From: Chitinophagaceae bacterium
GTDB lineage: Bacteria > Bacteroidota > Bacteroidia > Chitinophagales > Chitinophagaceae
Direction of reading: 5' to 3'
DNA: 9,272 nucleotides
Assembly: GCA_016786965.1 (NCBI GenBank)
Contig: JAEUVL010000095.1
Coordinates: 1-9,272 of the forward strand
Positions within the stretch are counted from its first letter, which is position 1. Each line of letters starts with the position of its first letter. Positions 1-7,420 of the stretch are shown piece after piece. Position numbers and translations under genes: made by a program. The notes beneath the pieces were generated by a model, which was given only the letters and a program-made list of their open reading frames with translations, ran no database searches and had not been told where the DNA came from.

Positions 1-1
1 T

Positions 2-352
2 TACTCATGGGAGGCGACCATTGATTCTAATTATCTTTTGAAAATGGTGAAAGACTCTGCAAATGGGCCTGATTCATTTTCTGTGGCGGCTGTTCTTGTT
101 TTTATTAATAACAAATACCCTGAGATAAAACTGGACATGGTGAGACAATCTAATGACACTTTGTTTGTAAAAAGTGATGATGCTTCGTATCTGACCCAGC
201 GTATGGGGTCTACCGGCCCTACTCTTTATTTTGGGGATGTAGTTTTTAATCTTACTGAGATACCGGGCATCCGTTATGTTGATTTTGACATTGAGGAAGG
301 TGATCATGCTGGACCTGGCACTTATACCCGGGAAAGCTTTAATAACGAATAG
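2..352 (+). CDS. Conserved hypothetical protein, GerMN-like C-terminal part (5' truncated)
   Basis: The reading frame is open from the left edge of the window to a TAG stop at 350-352, giving 116 visible residues, so the true start lies upstream. A TTG at 38 could be read as a start, but the residues before it (YSWEATIDSNYLLK) look like ordinary coding sequence, so I treat the gene as cut by the window edge. The visible part has a segment like KYPEIKLDMVRQSNDTLFV, then a QRMGSTGP stretch, then VVFNLTEIPGIRYVDFDIEEG. The order 'Gly-Ser-Thr-Gly, hydrophobic helix with LTEIPG, then V-x-F-x-I-E-x-G' resembles the end of GerMN-type domains, where a helix ends in 'LT..pGV..V.i.vdG'. This resemblance is by eye and weak. 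It ends in a hydrophilic tail (GPGTYTRESFNNE). The function is unknown; many such Bacteroidota proteins are short envelope lipoproteins, but the N-terminus that would show this is missing. Confidence 0.7.
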   Translation, partial: YSWEATIDSNYLLKMVKDSANGPDSFSVAAVLVFINNKYPEIKLDMVRQSNDTLFVKSDDASYLTQRMGSTGPTLYFGDVVFNLTEIPGIRYVDFDIEEGDHAGPGTYTRESFNNE

Positions 353-424
353 CTTCTCTTTGGCGATCACTTACGATTTTGTATGTGATATTACATTTAA
401 CCAGAACGATTTTTAAAATAAAAG

Positions 425-451
425 AACCCGGCAAAGGGTACCTGCCGGGTT
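425..451. terminator. Rho-independent terminator between convergent genes
   Basis: A perfect 9-bp stem, AACCCGGCA (425-433) with TGCCGGGTT (443-451), encloses a 9-base loop. On the minus strand the hairpin starts 7 bases after the cytochrome stop codon and is followed by a T-rich run (TTCTTTTATTTT), a classical terminator. On the plus strand the 3' flank is TTTATTATTTA, weaker but possibly enough to stop transcription of the hypothetical gene ending at 352. It is therefore probably bidirectional, with the stronger activity toward the cytochrome gene. Confidence 0.85.
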
Positions 452-457
452 TATTAT

Positions 458-1411
458 TTACTTCGGATACTTTTCCACTTTATTGCTGATGGGCTTCACT
501 GTTCTAAGGTAGGCATAGATGGCTTTGAGGTCTTCGTCTTTCATTTTGCCGTACATGTACCAGGGCATAAAGGAATTCTCCCTTCCTACTTTCCTGTTCA
601 CTACTTCGTCAGAGGCATTGCTTTTAAACTTGTTTACAAACATCTCTTCAGTCCAGGCACCAATGCCGGTTGCTGTATCAGGTGTAATATTTGCTACAGC
701 CACTTTCATGAGTGGATTATCAAATACAAATCCGCCGGCGAATACTTTGCTGAAGTCGGGCCCCTGCGGCCCAATCGGGGTGTGACAATCTGCACAGGCT
801 GCTACATTGATCATGTACTCCCCGTATTTCACTTTATCTGACGGGTCGGGCATTTTATTATCTGCAAGGTTGGCTGTTGGCAATGGCCCAAACATACTGG
901 CGGGGATAAAAAACTTCCTGGGGGGCACTGTCCCTTCGATGGGTTTTAATGACCGGATATAAGCAACTACTGCATGAACATCTTCCTTTGTCATTTTACT
1001 GTAGTGCGGGTAGGGCATTATCGGAAACAGGGTGTCGCCCTTTCTATTTACACCCCCGGTGATGGTCCGTATTATTTCTTCATCGGTCCAGTCCTTCAAT
1101 GCATACGGGGTAATATTGGGTGCTGTTACTTCTCCGGGCACGGCTTCTGCTTTGCCAAAGGCAAACCCCGCACCTCCGCCTTCTGTGCCTGCAATTACCG
1201 GCATTGAAAAGAGGCTTGTATCTCTTTTGCTGTGACAGTCAATACAAACGGCTACCCTGGTGGCAAGGTACTCGCCCCGTTCAATGATTTTTTTAGCTGA
1301 GTCTGTAGTGTCTGATGTTTTGGATGAAGACTGATTGTTGTTGCAGGCAGAAAAATAAGCAATGGTAATGATGGCCGAGAAAAGCACGGCCAGTGTAAGC
1401 AGCTTTCTCAT
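458..1411 (-). CDS. Diheme c-type cytochrome, lipoprotein
   Basis: This is a 317-residue electron-transfer protein that should carry two covalently bound hemes. The N-terminus is a lipoprotein signal peptide: MRK, a hydrophobic stretch at about 4-20, then a lipobox-like F-S-A-C ending at Cys23, followed by an Asn/Ser/Thr-rich linker to about residue 40. Two similar cytochrome c domains follow. The first covers about 42-157 with CIDCH at 56-60 and a likely distal ligand Met132 in FPIMPYPHYSKM. The second covers about 195-310 with CADCH at 206-210 and likely distal Met282 in FMPWYMYGKM. Both share 'A/N-ITP' and 'W-T-[DE]-E' signatures and end in an A-Y-[IL]-R-[ST]-[LV]-KP helix, which suggests internal duplication. 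The layout resembles cytochrome subunits of periplasmic dehydrogenases such as alcohol or gluconate dehydrogenase, but no dehydrogenase gene is adjacent, so the partner is unknown. It appears monocistronic, with its own terminator. The ATG start is supported by the signal peptide that begins immediately. Confidence 0.93.
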   Translation of the reverse strand: MRKLLTLAVLFSAIITIAYFSACNNNQSSSKTSDTTDSAKKIIERGEYLATRVAVCIDCHSKRDTSLFSMPVIAGTEGGGAGFAFGKAEAVPGEVTAPNITPYALKDWTDEEIIRTITGGVNRKGDTLFPIMPYPHYSKMTKEDVHAVVAYIRSLKPIEGTVPPRKFFIPASMFGPLPTANLADNKMPDPSDKVKYGEYMINVAACADCHTPIGPQGPDFSKVFAGGFVFDNPLMKVAVANITPDTATGIGAWTEEMFVNKFKSNASDEVVNRKVGRENSFMPWYMYGKMKDEDLKAIYAYLRTVKPISNKVEKYPK

Positions 1412-1511
1412 GTTAGTTGGTTTGGTTGGTTAATGATTCAGGTGTAAAAGATATAAAATAATACTCTACGAGGCGCTTCTGATGTCATGCATTTAATTTC
1501 GGCGAATGAAA

Positions 1512-1542
1512 CAAACAATACAAAATATTGATATTCATCAAA
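1512..1542 (-). promoter_or_regulatory. Candidate Bacteroidota-type promoter for the cytochrome gene
   Basis: On the minus strand a TTTG at 1542-1539 is followed after 18 bases by TATTGTTTG (1520-1512). The second element is like the Bacteroidota -7 consensus TAnnTTTG but has one extra base between TA and TTTG. It would give a leader of about 100 bases before the ATG at 1411. The match is imperfect and the region is A/T-rich, so chance similarity is possible. Confidence 0.3.
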
Positions 1543-1560
1543 AAAAATCTTCCTGATCCT

Positions 1561-1597
1561 TAAAATAAAAAAGCAGGCCGGCTAGAAAACCACCTGC
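1561..1597 (-). terminator. Terminator-like hairpin upstream of the cytochrome promoter region
   Basis: On the minus strand GCAGG (1597-1593) pairs with CCTGC (1577-1573), with a possible inner GG/CC extension, and is followed at once by TTTTTTATTTT. The stem is short and imperfect but the U-tract is strong. No gene ends just upstream of it on this strand, so it may be a backup terminator for the SusCD operon, or the end of an unannotated short transcript. It insulates the cytochrome gene from transcription coming from the operon. Confidence 0.5.
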
Positions 1598-1726
1598 GGT
1601 AACCTAAATATGCTTTTAAATAAACATGAGAAATCTGTCCTTGAATGCATGGTGTTTGTTTATTAAAATTACATTAGTGATGTGTCCTTTTATTTTATGA
1701 TTTACCAAAGCATGAAATTAAGCTGT

Positions 1727-1765
1727 CAAAAAAGATTGGCGGTCGTTAATATAGCCTGTCCGCCA
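1727..1765 (-). terminator. Second terminator-like hairpin after the SusCD operon
   Basis: On the minus strand TGGCGG (1765-1760) and CCGCCA (1742-1737) form a GC-rich 6-bp stem with a 17-base loop, followed by ATCTTTTTTG. It lies 11 bases past the stronger hairpin at 1777-1806 and points the same way, so it is probably a reserve terminator in a tandem pair. The long loop makes it less certain than the first. Confidence 0.5.
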
Positions 1766-1776
1766 CTTATCCTCTA

Positions 1777-1806
1777 TAAAAAAAGCCACTCTTAAAGAAG
1801 AGTGGC
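1777..1806 (-). terminator. Main rho-independent terminator of the SusC/SusD operon
   Basis: GCCACTCTT (1785-1793) and AAGAGTGGC (1798-1806) form a perfect 9-bp stem with a 4-base loop. Read on the minus strand, the hairpin is followed by TTTTTTTATAG, a clear U-tract; the plus-strand flank has no T-run, so it acts only on minus-strand transcripts. It lies about 110 bases downstream of the stop codon of the small lipoprotein gene, leaving a fairly long 3' untranslated region. Confidence 0.82.
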
Positions 1807-1915
1807 GCTCAGGACTTACTATAACATGCTGATCAGGAAACTGCAATCAACAGGATCTCCTGTCAACCCGTCATAGACGGGCATTGAACTGCCCCATTAT
1901 TAAAAACTGCATTTG

Positions 1916-2554
1916 TTATTGCTTTATGAATGTTCGGGTACCTGTACCAAAGCCCGGATTTATCACATTCCAGGTAACACCAGTAGCATTGAAGTTTATA
2001 TTAATTACAGACATTGTTCCAAAATCTGTTGGCTGCGGAGGACATACATACACGTTAAGTGCTGTTTCTACCATTATCACAGTTGTATTAGGGCTTCCAG
2101 CAAATCCTCCCGGGTTCTTTATTTCATATACACCTTCTGCCAGTTTGGTTATATAGCAATTGACACCGGTGGCGGTACGGAGGTAAGTGCCTTGCCTGTT
2201 TACGGCACTACTAACACTGGTTACTGCTACGAGCCTTGTGGCGGTTGTTTCAAAACCATTTGCGTTTACGGCCCTGAATGTTACAAGGTATAAACCGGGT
2301 TGTGCCGTGTTCACCGTACTTGATACAGGCTGAATATCGGTTATAGCGCCGCTGATATCATCTTTTAGTTTGGCCCCTGCATCAGTGTAAGTGGTGCCAA
2401 CGGGAATTATAATTAAGTCCTCTCCATTCAGTATGATCTCCGGGTAGCTGACCTTTACTGATCTTGAAACATCAGCAGTTGTTTCTTTTTTGCATCCTGT
2501 AATAAATAATAGAGGGATAGCAAATACTATGAGTAGTTTATTTATCTGTTTCAT
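1916..2554 (-). CDS. Ig-like (DUF5011/DUF5012 style) surface lipoprotein, SusCD-associated
   Basis: This is a 212-residue predicted lipoprotein encoded last in the SusCD operon, 22 bases after the SusD stop. The signal peptide is MKQINK plus a hydrophobic core with lipobox F-I-T-G-C, lipidated at Cys21. The mature start CKKETT is like the Lys/Glu export signal that sends Bacteroidota lipoproteins to the cell surface. Residues about 37-111 look like an Ig-like domain of the DUF5011 type: it opens with YPEIILNG, continues with VGTTYTDAGAKLKDD and ends with PGLYLVTFRAVNANG and a TRLVAV strand. Residues about 117-212 form a separate, probably beta-rich domain beginning GTYLRTATGVNCYITKLAEG; it contains two cysteines (133 and 171). 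Proteins of this layout often accompany SusC/SusD pairs and are thought to help capture or position ligand at the surface, by analogy with SusE/SusF. The ligand is unknown. The start is fixed by the signal peptide. Confidence 0.85.
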   Translation of the reverse strand: MKQINKLLIVFAIPLLFITGCKKETTADVSRSVKVSYPEIILNGEDLIIIPVGTTYTDAGAKLKDDISGAITDIQPVSSTVNTAQPGLYLVTFRAVNANGFETTATRLVAVTSVSSAVNRQGTYLRTATGVNCYITKLAEGVYEIKNPGGFAGSPNTTVIMVETALNVYVCPPQPTDFGTMSVININFNATGVTWNVINPGFGTGTRTFIKQ

Positions 2555-2576
2555 TGTTGTTTATTTAAATAAGGAA

Positions 2577-4070
2577 TCAGTTTTGGCCTGTTGTATTTAC
2601 GTCCCACCATACTTTATCCGTTACTGTTTTTTGGGGTGGCGTATTTGGATTGCTTGTAACTTCTGAATCAGGATAAAGCAATCTTACCGGGAATACATTT
2701 CCGATATTACTGGTAGCGGATACGGTAAAGATATTGGGGTAGCCAGTCCGTCTCCATTCTGTCCAGGCCTCTACGTTTTGTGACCCACAGAAGCTGGTCC
2801 ATTTTTGAAAGATGATGGCTTTTATTTTATCATCAGTTGTGCCCGCTACCGGAAAATCGATGGCTGCCTGGGATGCATAAGTATTGAACTGTGTGATAGT
2901 CAGACCCCAGCTTAAAAACGATAATGCAATTCCGTCATAATATAATTGTTCTGCATCGCCTGTGCCCCAACCTCTTGCCACTGCTTCTGCCTGCAGAAAA
3001 TAACTTTCTGCTTCGCTAATGAAGATGACTCTTGCTGCCGGACCGCCGGGACCGCCAACTGCTGCTCCTGGTTTGGAAAACTGCCTGTCGTTTAGTGTAG
3101 CCGGGTTAGGAAGGTTTCTGCCATTGCCCTGCACTATACCTACGTGGTTACCGGTATTGGGCGCCGCGGTGGCCCTTTTATAAAAAACATCCACCCGGGG
3201 ATCGTTCAATGCTAGCAATGAGCCCAGCGCTGTCTGACTTGCCAGTATATTAAATTCGCCAACTGATGTAATATGTGCAAAAAGCGGATGCTGGTTAAAG
3301 GTTACATTAGAAAATGGTACTGCTGCTTCATCGCCCTGATCAATAAACTCTGCACCTGCTGTGTACATGGCTTGTATACCTGCCTGTGCCACAGTGGGAC
3401 GTACATAGGCCTGGCGCAGGTATATCTTCAGCTTCAGTGTATTGGCAAACTTTCTCCATTGATGCATATCCCCATGATAAAAGAAATCATCTGCTCCCGG
3501 ATGAACAGTAGTGGCTTCATCAATGGCGGCCAGTCCGTCGTTCACCAGTTTTATCAATCCATCATACACATCCTGTTGCGAATCAAATTTTGGCGCTATC
3601 ACCCCTTTGCCTCCCTGTAAGGCTTCTGTAAAAGGAATGTCGCCATGAAGATCTGTCATCACCTGGAAAATATATGCCTGCATGATCTTGGCTACAGCTA
3701 TATAATTTGTATTTCCATCTTTGGTTGCTTCTTCGATAATGTACTTCAGATCATTGAGCGGACCGGCATACATATTTACCCATTGGGCATTAAATGTGCT
3801 GCTGGTAATGCTGTACTGATCATAGCTCTGGAACTGGCTTCCGGTGGGGCCTTGTGTCCATATTTGTCCCCAATATCCTCCGAGTACCTGGTAGGGATTG
3901 CCCAGGTTGTAGGCTGAATAGCCAAGGGCAGTTGGTAATACCAGGTCCACCGTTGCTTTAGTGGGATTATTAGGATCTACATTCACATCCAGGAAATCTT
4001 TTTTGCAGGAAGTGGCTGATAATAATAGCGCCACTACTGCTGTGAATTTTATTGTGCGTATCGTTCTCAT
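2577..4070 (-). CDS. SusD/RagB-family outer-membrane lipoprotein (SusD-like_2 type)
   Basis: This 497-residue protein should be the extracellular substrate-binding lid on the SusC-like barrel encoded just upstream. The signal peptide ends at Cys22 (lipobox A-T-S-C), and the mature N-terminus CKKDFLDVNVDPNNPT is the hallmark SusD start, with Lys-Lys-Asp fitting the surface-export signal. Further family features are helical TPR-like segments, VMTDLHGDIPFTEALQG at about 137-153, the HGDMHQWRKFANTLKLKIYLR region at about 199-219, DPRVDVFYK near 290, a helix with ISEAESYFLQAEAVARG at about 351-367, and QKWTSFCGSQNVEAWTEWRR near 422-441. These match the SusD-like_2 subfamily (PF12771) better than canonical SusD. 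A Gly/Pro-rich loop (AVGGPGGPAA, about 337-346) looks like a flexible surface insert. Length is typical. The gap to the SusC gene is 20 bases, showing cotranscription. The substrate cannot be read from the sequence. Confidence 0.95.
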   Translation of the reverse strand: MRTIRTIKFTAVVALLLSATSCKKDFLDVNVDPNNPTKATVDLVLPTALGYSAYNLGNPYQVLGGYWGQIWTQGPTGSQFQSYDQYSITSSTFNAQWVNMYAGPLNDLKYIIEEATKDGNTNYIAVAKIMQAYIFQVMTDLHGDIPFTEALQGGKGVIAPKFDSQQDVYDGLIKLVNDGLAAIDEATTVHPGADDFFYHGDMHQWRKFANTLKLKIYLRQAYVRPTVAQAGIQAMYTAGAEFIDQGDEAAVPFSNVTFNQHPLFAHITSVGEFNILASQTALGSLLALNDPRVDVFYKRATAAPNTGNHVGIVQGNGRNLPNPATLNDRQFSKPGAAVGGPGGPAARVIFISEAESYFLQAEAVARGWGTGDAEQLYYDGIALSFLSWGLTITQFNTYASQAAIDFPVAGTTDDKIKAIIFQKWTSFCGSQNVEAWTEWRRTGYPNIFTVSATSNIGNVFPVRLLYPDSEVTSNPNTPPQKTVTDKVWWDVNTTGQN

Positions 4071-4090
4071 AACTTTCTATTTAATGTTTA

Positions 4091-7000
4091 TTAAAATGAT
4101 ACCCTTACGTTAACACCATAGTTTCTTAATGATGGAATGGTACCATACTCATATCCCTGTACATTCCCGGTGCCGAAGGAACTTGTTTCGGGGTCGGCAT
4201 AGGTGTTCTCCTTTGGTGTTTTTAACCAAAGGTTTCTGCCGGATATACCCACCATTACTCCTTTGATACCTTTTTTAAACAAAGTGGATGGCAGCCTGTA
4301 TGTAAGTGAGGCTTCTCTTAATTTAATGAAGCTGGCATCTACTAAATGCTCCATTGCCCTGGGAGAGCTGAATGAGGTCCAATAGTTTTCTGCATTTTGA
4401 ACAGGGGTGGTATTGGGAGTGTACTTTCCGTCTGGTCCAAGCACCACACTACCTGGTACTACAAACGGAGCCCTGTCATTATATAATGTACGGGGATCTG
4501 TGCCTACAAACTCCTGCAATGCTTTTGTTCTGGAATAAAAAACTCCGCCTTTTTTTGCATCAAAAAGGAAGGATAAACTGAATCCTTTATAAGAAAAACT
4601 ATTGTTTAGTCCGGCCAGGAAGTCTGGCTGTACATTTCCATGGATCTTTGCTATTGGATCGGTAACAGGATAACCAGTAGTAGCATCTACCACTATATTG
4701 CCATCAGGGCTTCTCAAGAAAGATGAACCAAAGAAGGAACCGTAAGGCTGGCCAACCTGTGCGACCATAGTACCTCCATTGAAGCCGCCGAGTGCCAGTT
4801 GTTCTGTGCCAGGAAACAGCTCGACTACTTTATTTCTGTTTCTGGTAAAGGTGGCTGTTATATCCCATGAGAAATTCCTTGTTTTTACGGGTGTGCCTCT
4901 TAATAACAATTCAATTCCCTTGTTGGTGATGAGGCCTGCATTCAAAGTTTGGGTGGTGTAGCCGGACGATGCCGCTATAGGCACAGTAATGATCTGATCT
5001 TTACTCTTATTGGAGTACACGGTGCCTTCGAATGTGATACGATTATTGAGGAAGCCCAGTTCGATGCCACCTTCGTAGGAAGTGGTAATCTCCGGCCTGA
5101 TCTCCGGGTTGCCGATGACATTACCTTGAGTAAATCCTGGGGTACCGTTCAGCGGGAAATTTACTTGTGAGTTCAGTTGTCCATCTGTAACCGTACCTGT
5201 GATGAATACTGATTCGAGCAGGTAAGGTGCCGCATCATTGCCCACCTGTGCTGCACTGGCCCTTATTTTACCATAAGAAATAAATTTCGGCATTTTAAAG
5301 GCTTCGCTGAAGACAAATGAACTGTTGACACTGGGATAAAAGAAATTGTTCTTGCCTTTGGGTAAAGTAGATGACCAGTCATTTCTTCCGGTAAGACCGA
5401 GGAACAAGAAGTTCTTGTACGCCAGGTTCACATCGGAATACACTCCATATAAACGGCGAAGGTTATTGAAGTTTGTTGTTACCGGAGGTTGCGCTGAGTT
5501 TGCCAGGTTGTAATAGAAAGGAATGGTCAGTGAGTTGATCTGGCTGAACTGGTTATCTACATTCCGCTGCCTGATATTGTGCCCGACCAGTACAGTCAAT
5601 GCAAGATCATTGGTGATATTCTTTTTGGCAGTGGCGATGAGGTCCGAAGTGAACTCCCTGATATTGATCGTTGTTTCGGAATAGCGGCCTGCAAAATTAT
5701 TACCGGCATTCTGGCTGTTTGGATCGATGACTCTTTTGGAATCGATTTGCTTGCGTTTATCACTCGAAACATCTGTACCTACCCGCAGGCTGATATCCAG
5801 CCATTTTACCGGTTTATATCCTATTTGTGCATTACCCAGTATCCTGTCCATAACAGAGGTGTATGAGTCTTCACCCAGGATATACCAGGGATTAACGGTA
5901 TAGGCGCCATAATACCCGTTCAGATCGTTGAACTTATTTTTATAATCTTTCAGTTCAAGCAATGAAATATCTCTTGGTGTTTGCAGTACCTGGTCGTATG
6001 GGGAGCTTCCTTGCCCCTGAACAGACAGGTCCCCTTTTGACCGTATATAATTAATACTGGCAGAGCTGTAGAATTTTTCTGAAAGGTCAGCCGTACCAGA
6101 AAGTTTTACGGAGTTGCGTTTGTAGGATGTGCCAGGCATGATGCCTTTCTGATCTACATTATTATACGACAGAAAGAAACTGCTCTTTTCGTTGTTTTGC
6201 GCAAAAGAAACGTTGTTCGTTAACGTGCGTCCTATATCAAAGAATTCCTTCACATTGTTTTTTAATCCTACATAGGGCTTCACCCGCTGTGAGTCGCCGA
6301 TCTGCTGGCCCCAGGGACGAACAGCACCATCGAATTGGGGTCCCCAGCTAAAATTTTCTCTGGAGTCAGGGGCACCTTGACCTCCTTGTCCATATTCATT
6401 TTGATATTCGGGCAGTTTTAAAATAGATTCAAGATTATAAGAACTGCTTACGATGATCTCTGATCTTTTTCCTTTCAAACTTTTTCCTGTTTTAGTGGTG
6501 ATGATCAAAGCGCCGTTGGCTGCACGGGTACCATATAAGGCGGCTGCAGCGGGCCCTTTTAATAAGGTAACCGATTCTACATCATCCGGGTTAATATCAT
6601 TACCCCTGTTACCGGCATCCACCTGGTTGTTCAGGTTATCACCGGCATCTGTTTGTGAGTTATCTATAGGAATGCCGTCTACCACTATCAATGCCTGGTT
6701 ATTACCAGTAATGGAGGTACCGCCACGGAAAACAATACGAGTGGAACTTCCCACACCACCAGAACTGCTGGATATCTGAACCCCTGCCACTTTTCCCTGT
6801 AAGGAGTTCAGCACACTTCTGTCTTTACCTTTTGTCAGCTCGGCATTATTAATAGTGGATTGGGCGTAGCCCACACTCCTGGCCTCCCGCTTCACGGCAT
6901 TTGCCGTTACGATGACCTCTGTTAGTTGTTGGGCGCTTTCGTCCAGTATTATACTTAATGTATTACTACCGGACAATTTTGTTTCTACTGTTTTGTAGCT

Positions 7001-7225
7001 GACATTAGAGAACACCAGCGTCGCATTATCCGCAACGCCTGATAAAGAGAATTCGCCCTGTGCATTAGTTTGCACCGCTGTGTTAGTTCCTTTTACACTT
7101 ACAGATACGCCGGATAATGGTGAACCGTCTTTTCTGTCTGTTACTTTACCCGACACATTTCTTTGCGCCACTGCAAAAGAAAAGCCTGCAATAAATAACA
7201 TGACCGTGAGTAGCAGTTTTTTCAT
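4091..7225 (-). CDS. SusC/RagA-family TonB-linked outer-membrane transporter
   Basis: This 1044-residue protein is a TonB-dependent importer in the outer membrane that works with the SusD lid encoded next. The signal peptide is MKKLLLTVMLFIAGFSFAVA with cleavage before Gln21. Residues about 22-100 form a carboxypeptidase regulatory-like beta-sandwich (VSGKVTDRKDGSPLSGVSV, then GEFSLSG), followed by a likely TonB-box region near QLTEVIVTA (100-108). The plug covers about 115-245 and includes RIVFRGGTSITGNNQ, VVDGIPIDN and the SusC signature INPDDVESVTLLKGPAAAAL followed by YGTRAANGALIITTKTG (211-247). The rest is the 22-strand type beta barrel, ending RNYGVNVRVSF with the C-terminal Phe expected for outer-membrane barrels. 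There is no STN domain before the regulatory-like domain, so direct ECF anti-sigma signalling is not expected. It is first in a three-gene operon and divergent from a sensor kinase gene. No frameshift or damage is seen. The substrate is not predictable. Confidence 0.97.
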   Translation of the reverse strand: MKKLLLTVMLFIAGFSFAVAQRNVSGKVTDRKDGSPLSGVSVSVKGTNTAVQTNAQGEFSLSGVADNATLVFSNVSYKTVETKLSGSNTLSIILDESAQQLTEVIVTANAVKREARSVGYAQSTINNAELTKGKDRSVLNSLQGKVAGVQISSSSGGVGSSTRIVFRGGTSITGNNQALIVVDGIPIDNSQTDAGDNLNNQVDAGNRGNDINPDDVESVTLLKGPAAAALYGTRAANGALIITTKTGKSLKGKRSEIIVSSSYNLESILKLPEYQNEYGQGGQGAPDSRENFSWGPQFDGAVRPWGQQIGDSQRVKPYVGLKNNVKEFFDIGRTLTNNVSFAQNNEKSSFFLSYNNVDQKGIMPGTSYKRNSVKLSGTADLSEKFYSSASINYIRSKGDLSVQGQGSSPYDQVLQTPRDISLLELKDYKNKFNDLNGYYGAYTVNPWYILGEDSYTSVMDRILGNAQIGYKPVKWLDISLRVGTDVSSDKRKQIDSKRVIDPNSQNAGNNFAGRYSETTINIREFTSDLIATAKKNITNDLALTVLVGHNIRQRNVDNQFSQINSLTIPFYYNLANSAQPPVTTNFNNLRRLYGVYSDVNLAYKNFLFLGLTGRNDWSSTLPKGKNNFFYPSVNSSFVFSEAFKMPKFISYGKIRASAAQVGNDAAPYLLESVFITGTVTDGQLNSQVNFPLNGTPGFTQGNVIGNPEIRPEITTSYEGGIELGFLNNRITFEGTVYSNKSKDQIITVPIAASSGYTTQTLNAGLITNKGIELLLRGTPVKTRNFSWDITATFTRNRNKVVELFPGTEQLALGGFNGGTMVAQVGQPYGSFFGSSFLRSPDGNIVVDATTGYPVTDPIAKIHGNVQPDFLAGLNNSFSYKGFSLSFLFDAKKGGVFYSRTKALQEFVGTDPRTLYNDRAPFVVPGSVVLGPDGKYTPNTTPVQNAENYWTSFSSPRAMEHLVDASFIKLREASLTYRLPSTLFKKGIKGVMVGISGRNLWLKTPKENTYADPETSSFGTGNVQGYEYGTIPSLRNYGVNVRVSF

Positions 7226-7271
7226 AATTTAATTTTTTCTGAATAATCAGTTTTGTTCCTTCTCGTTATGA

Positions 7272-7304
7272 CAAAACATAGTTGCATTGTGCTACAGTAA
7301 ACAA
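7272..7304 (-). promoter_or_regulatory. Candidate promoter of the SusC/SusD operon
   Basis: On the minus strand TTG (7304-7302, in the context TTGTTTAC) is followed after 21 bases by TATGTTTTG (7280-7272). The first eight bases match TAnnTTTG at seven of eight positions, and the spacing fits the 19-21 bases known for Bacteroidota primary-sigma promoters. Transcription would start near 7265, giving a leader of about 40 bases before the SusC ATG. Confidence 0.5.
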
Positions 7305-7420
7305 TTCGTTTATAACCGAAGCATGAATATTGGCTGCTGAAGCATGATTTAAAAAGTTGTAGTAAAAAACAGGTGTTGAATTCAAGCAACTGGTTAGTAA
7401 TACGAACAGTTGTTTTGAAG

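Larger units (their letters stand above)
1412..1915. other. 504-base non-coding region between cytochrome and SusCD operon
   Basis: No convincing protein-coding gene is visible here on either strand. It holds the 3' untranslated region of the SusCD operon (1807-1915), three terminator-like hairpins directed along the minus strand (near 1777, 1727 and 1561), and the upstream region of the cytochrome gene, with a weak promoter candidate at 1512-1542. The sequence is clearly richer in A and T than the flanking genes. A 22-codon minus-strand frame at 1650-1582 exists but has no support. Confidence 0.6.

Noticed and set aside
38..352. TTG at 38 as the true start of the first gene
   Set aside because: The frame stays open to the left edge with plausible coding sequence, so a truncated longer gene is more likely.
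519..1235. Plus-strand open frames inside the cytochrome gene
   Set aside because: The minus-strand frame has both CXXCH motifs and a lipoprotein signal; the opposite frames are shadows.
1582..1650. A 22-codon minus-strand frame starting ATG at 1650 and ending in the hairpin near 1584
   Set aside because: There is no promoter, ribosome site or protein feature to support it; its end inside a terminator-like stem is probably coincidence.
1846..1863. ACAGGA/TCCTGT inverted repeat with a 2-base centre
   Set aside because: The loop is too short for a stable RNA hairpin and no regulator site is expected in the 3' region of the operon.
1884..2293. Two overlapping plus-strand open frames (1884-2156 and 1913-2293)
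   Set aside because: They lie antisense to the small Ig-like lipoprotein, which has a signal peptide and recognisable domain; the plus-strand translations are Cys- and Tyr-rich with no family features.
3273..3917. Plus-strand open frames antisense to the SusD gene
   Set aside because: The minus strand encodes an intact SusD-like protein through the whole stretch; the plus-strand products look like random translation with many Cys and Ile residues.
4203..6779. Several plus-strand open frames (60-108 codons) inside the SusC gene
   Set aside because: All are antisense to a continuous, well-recognised SusC reading frame and show no protein-like composition or start context.
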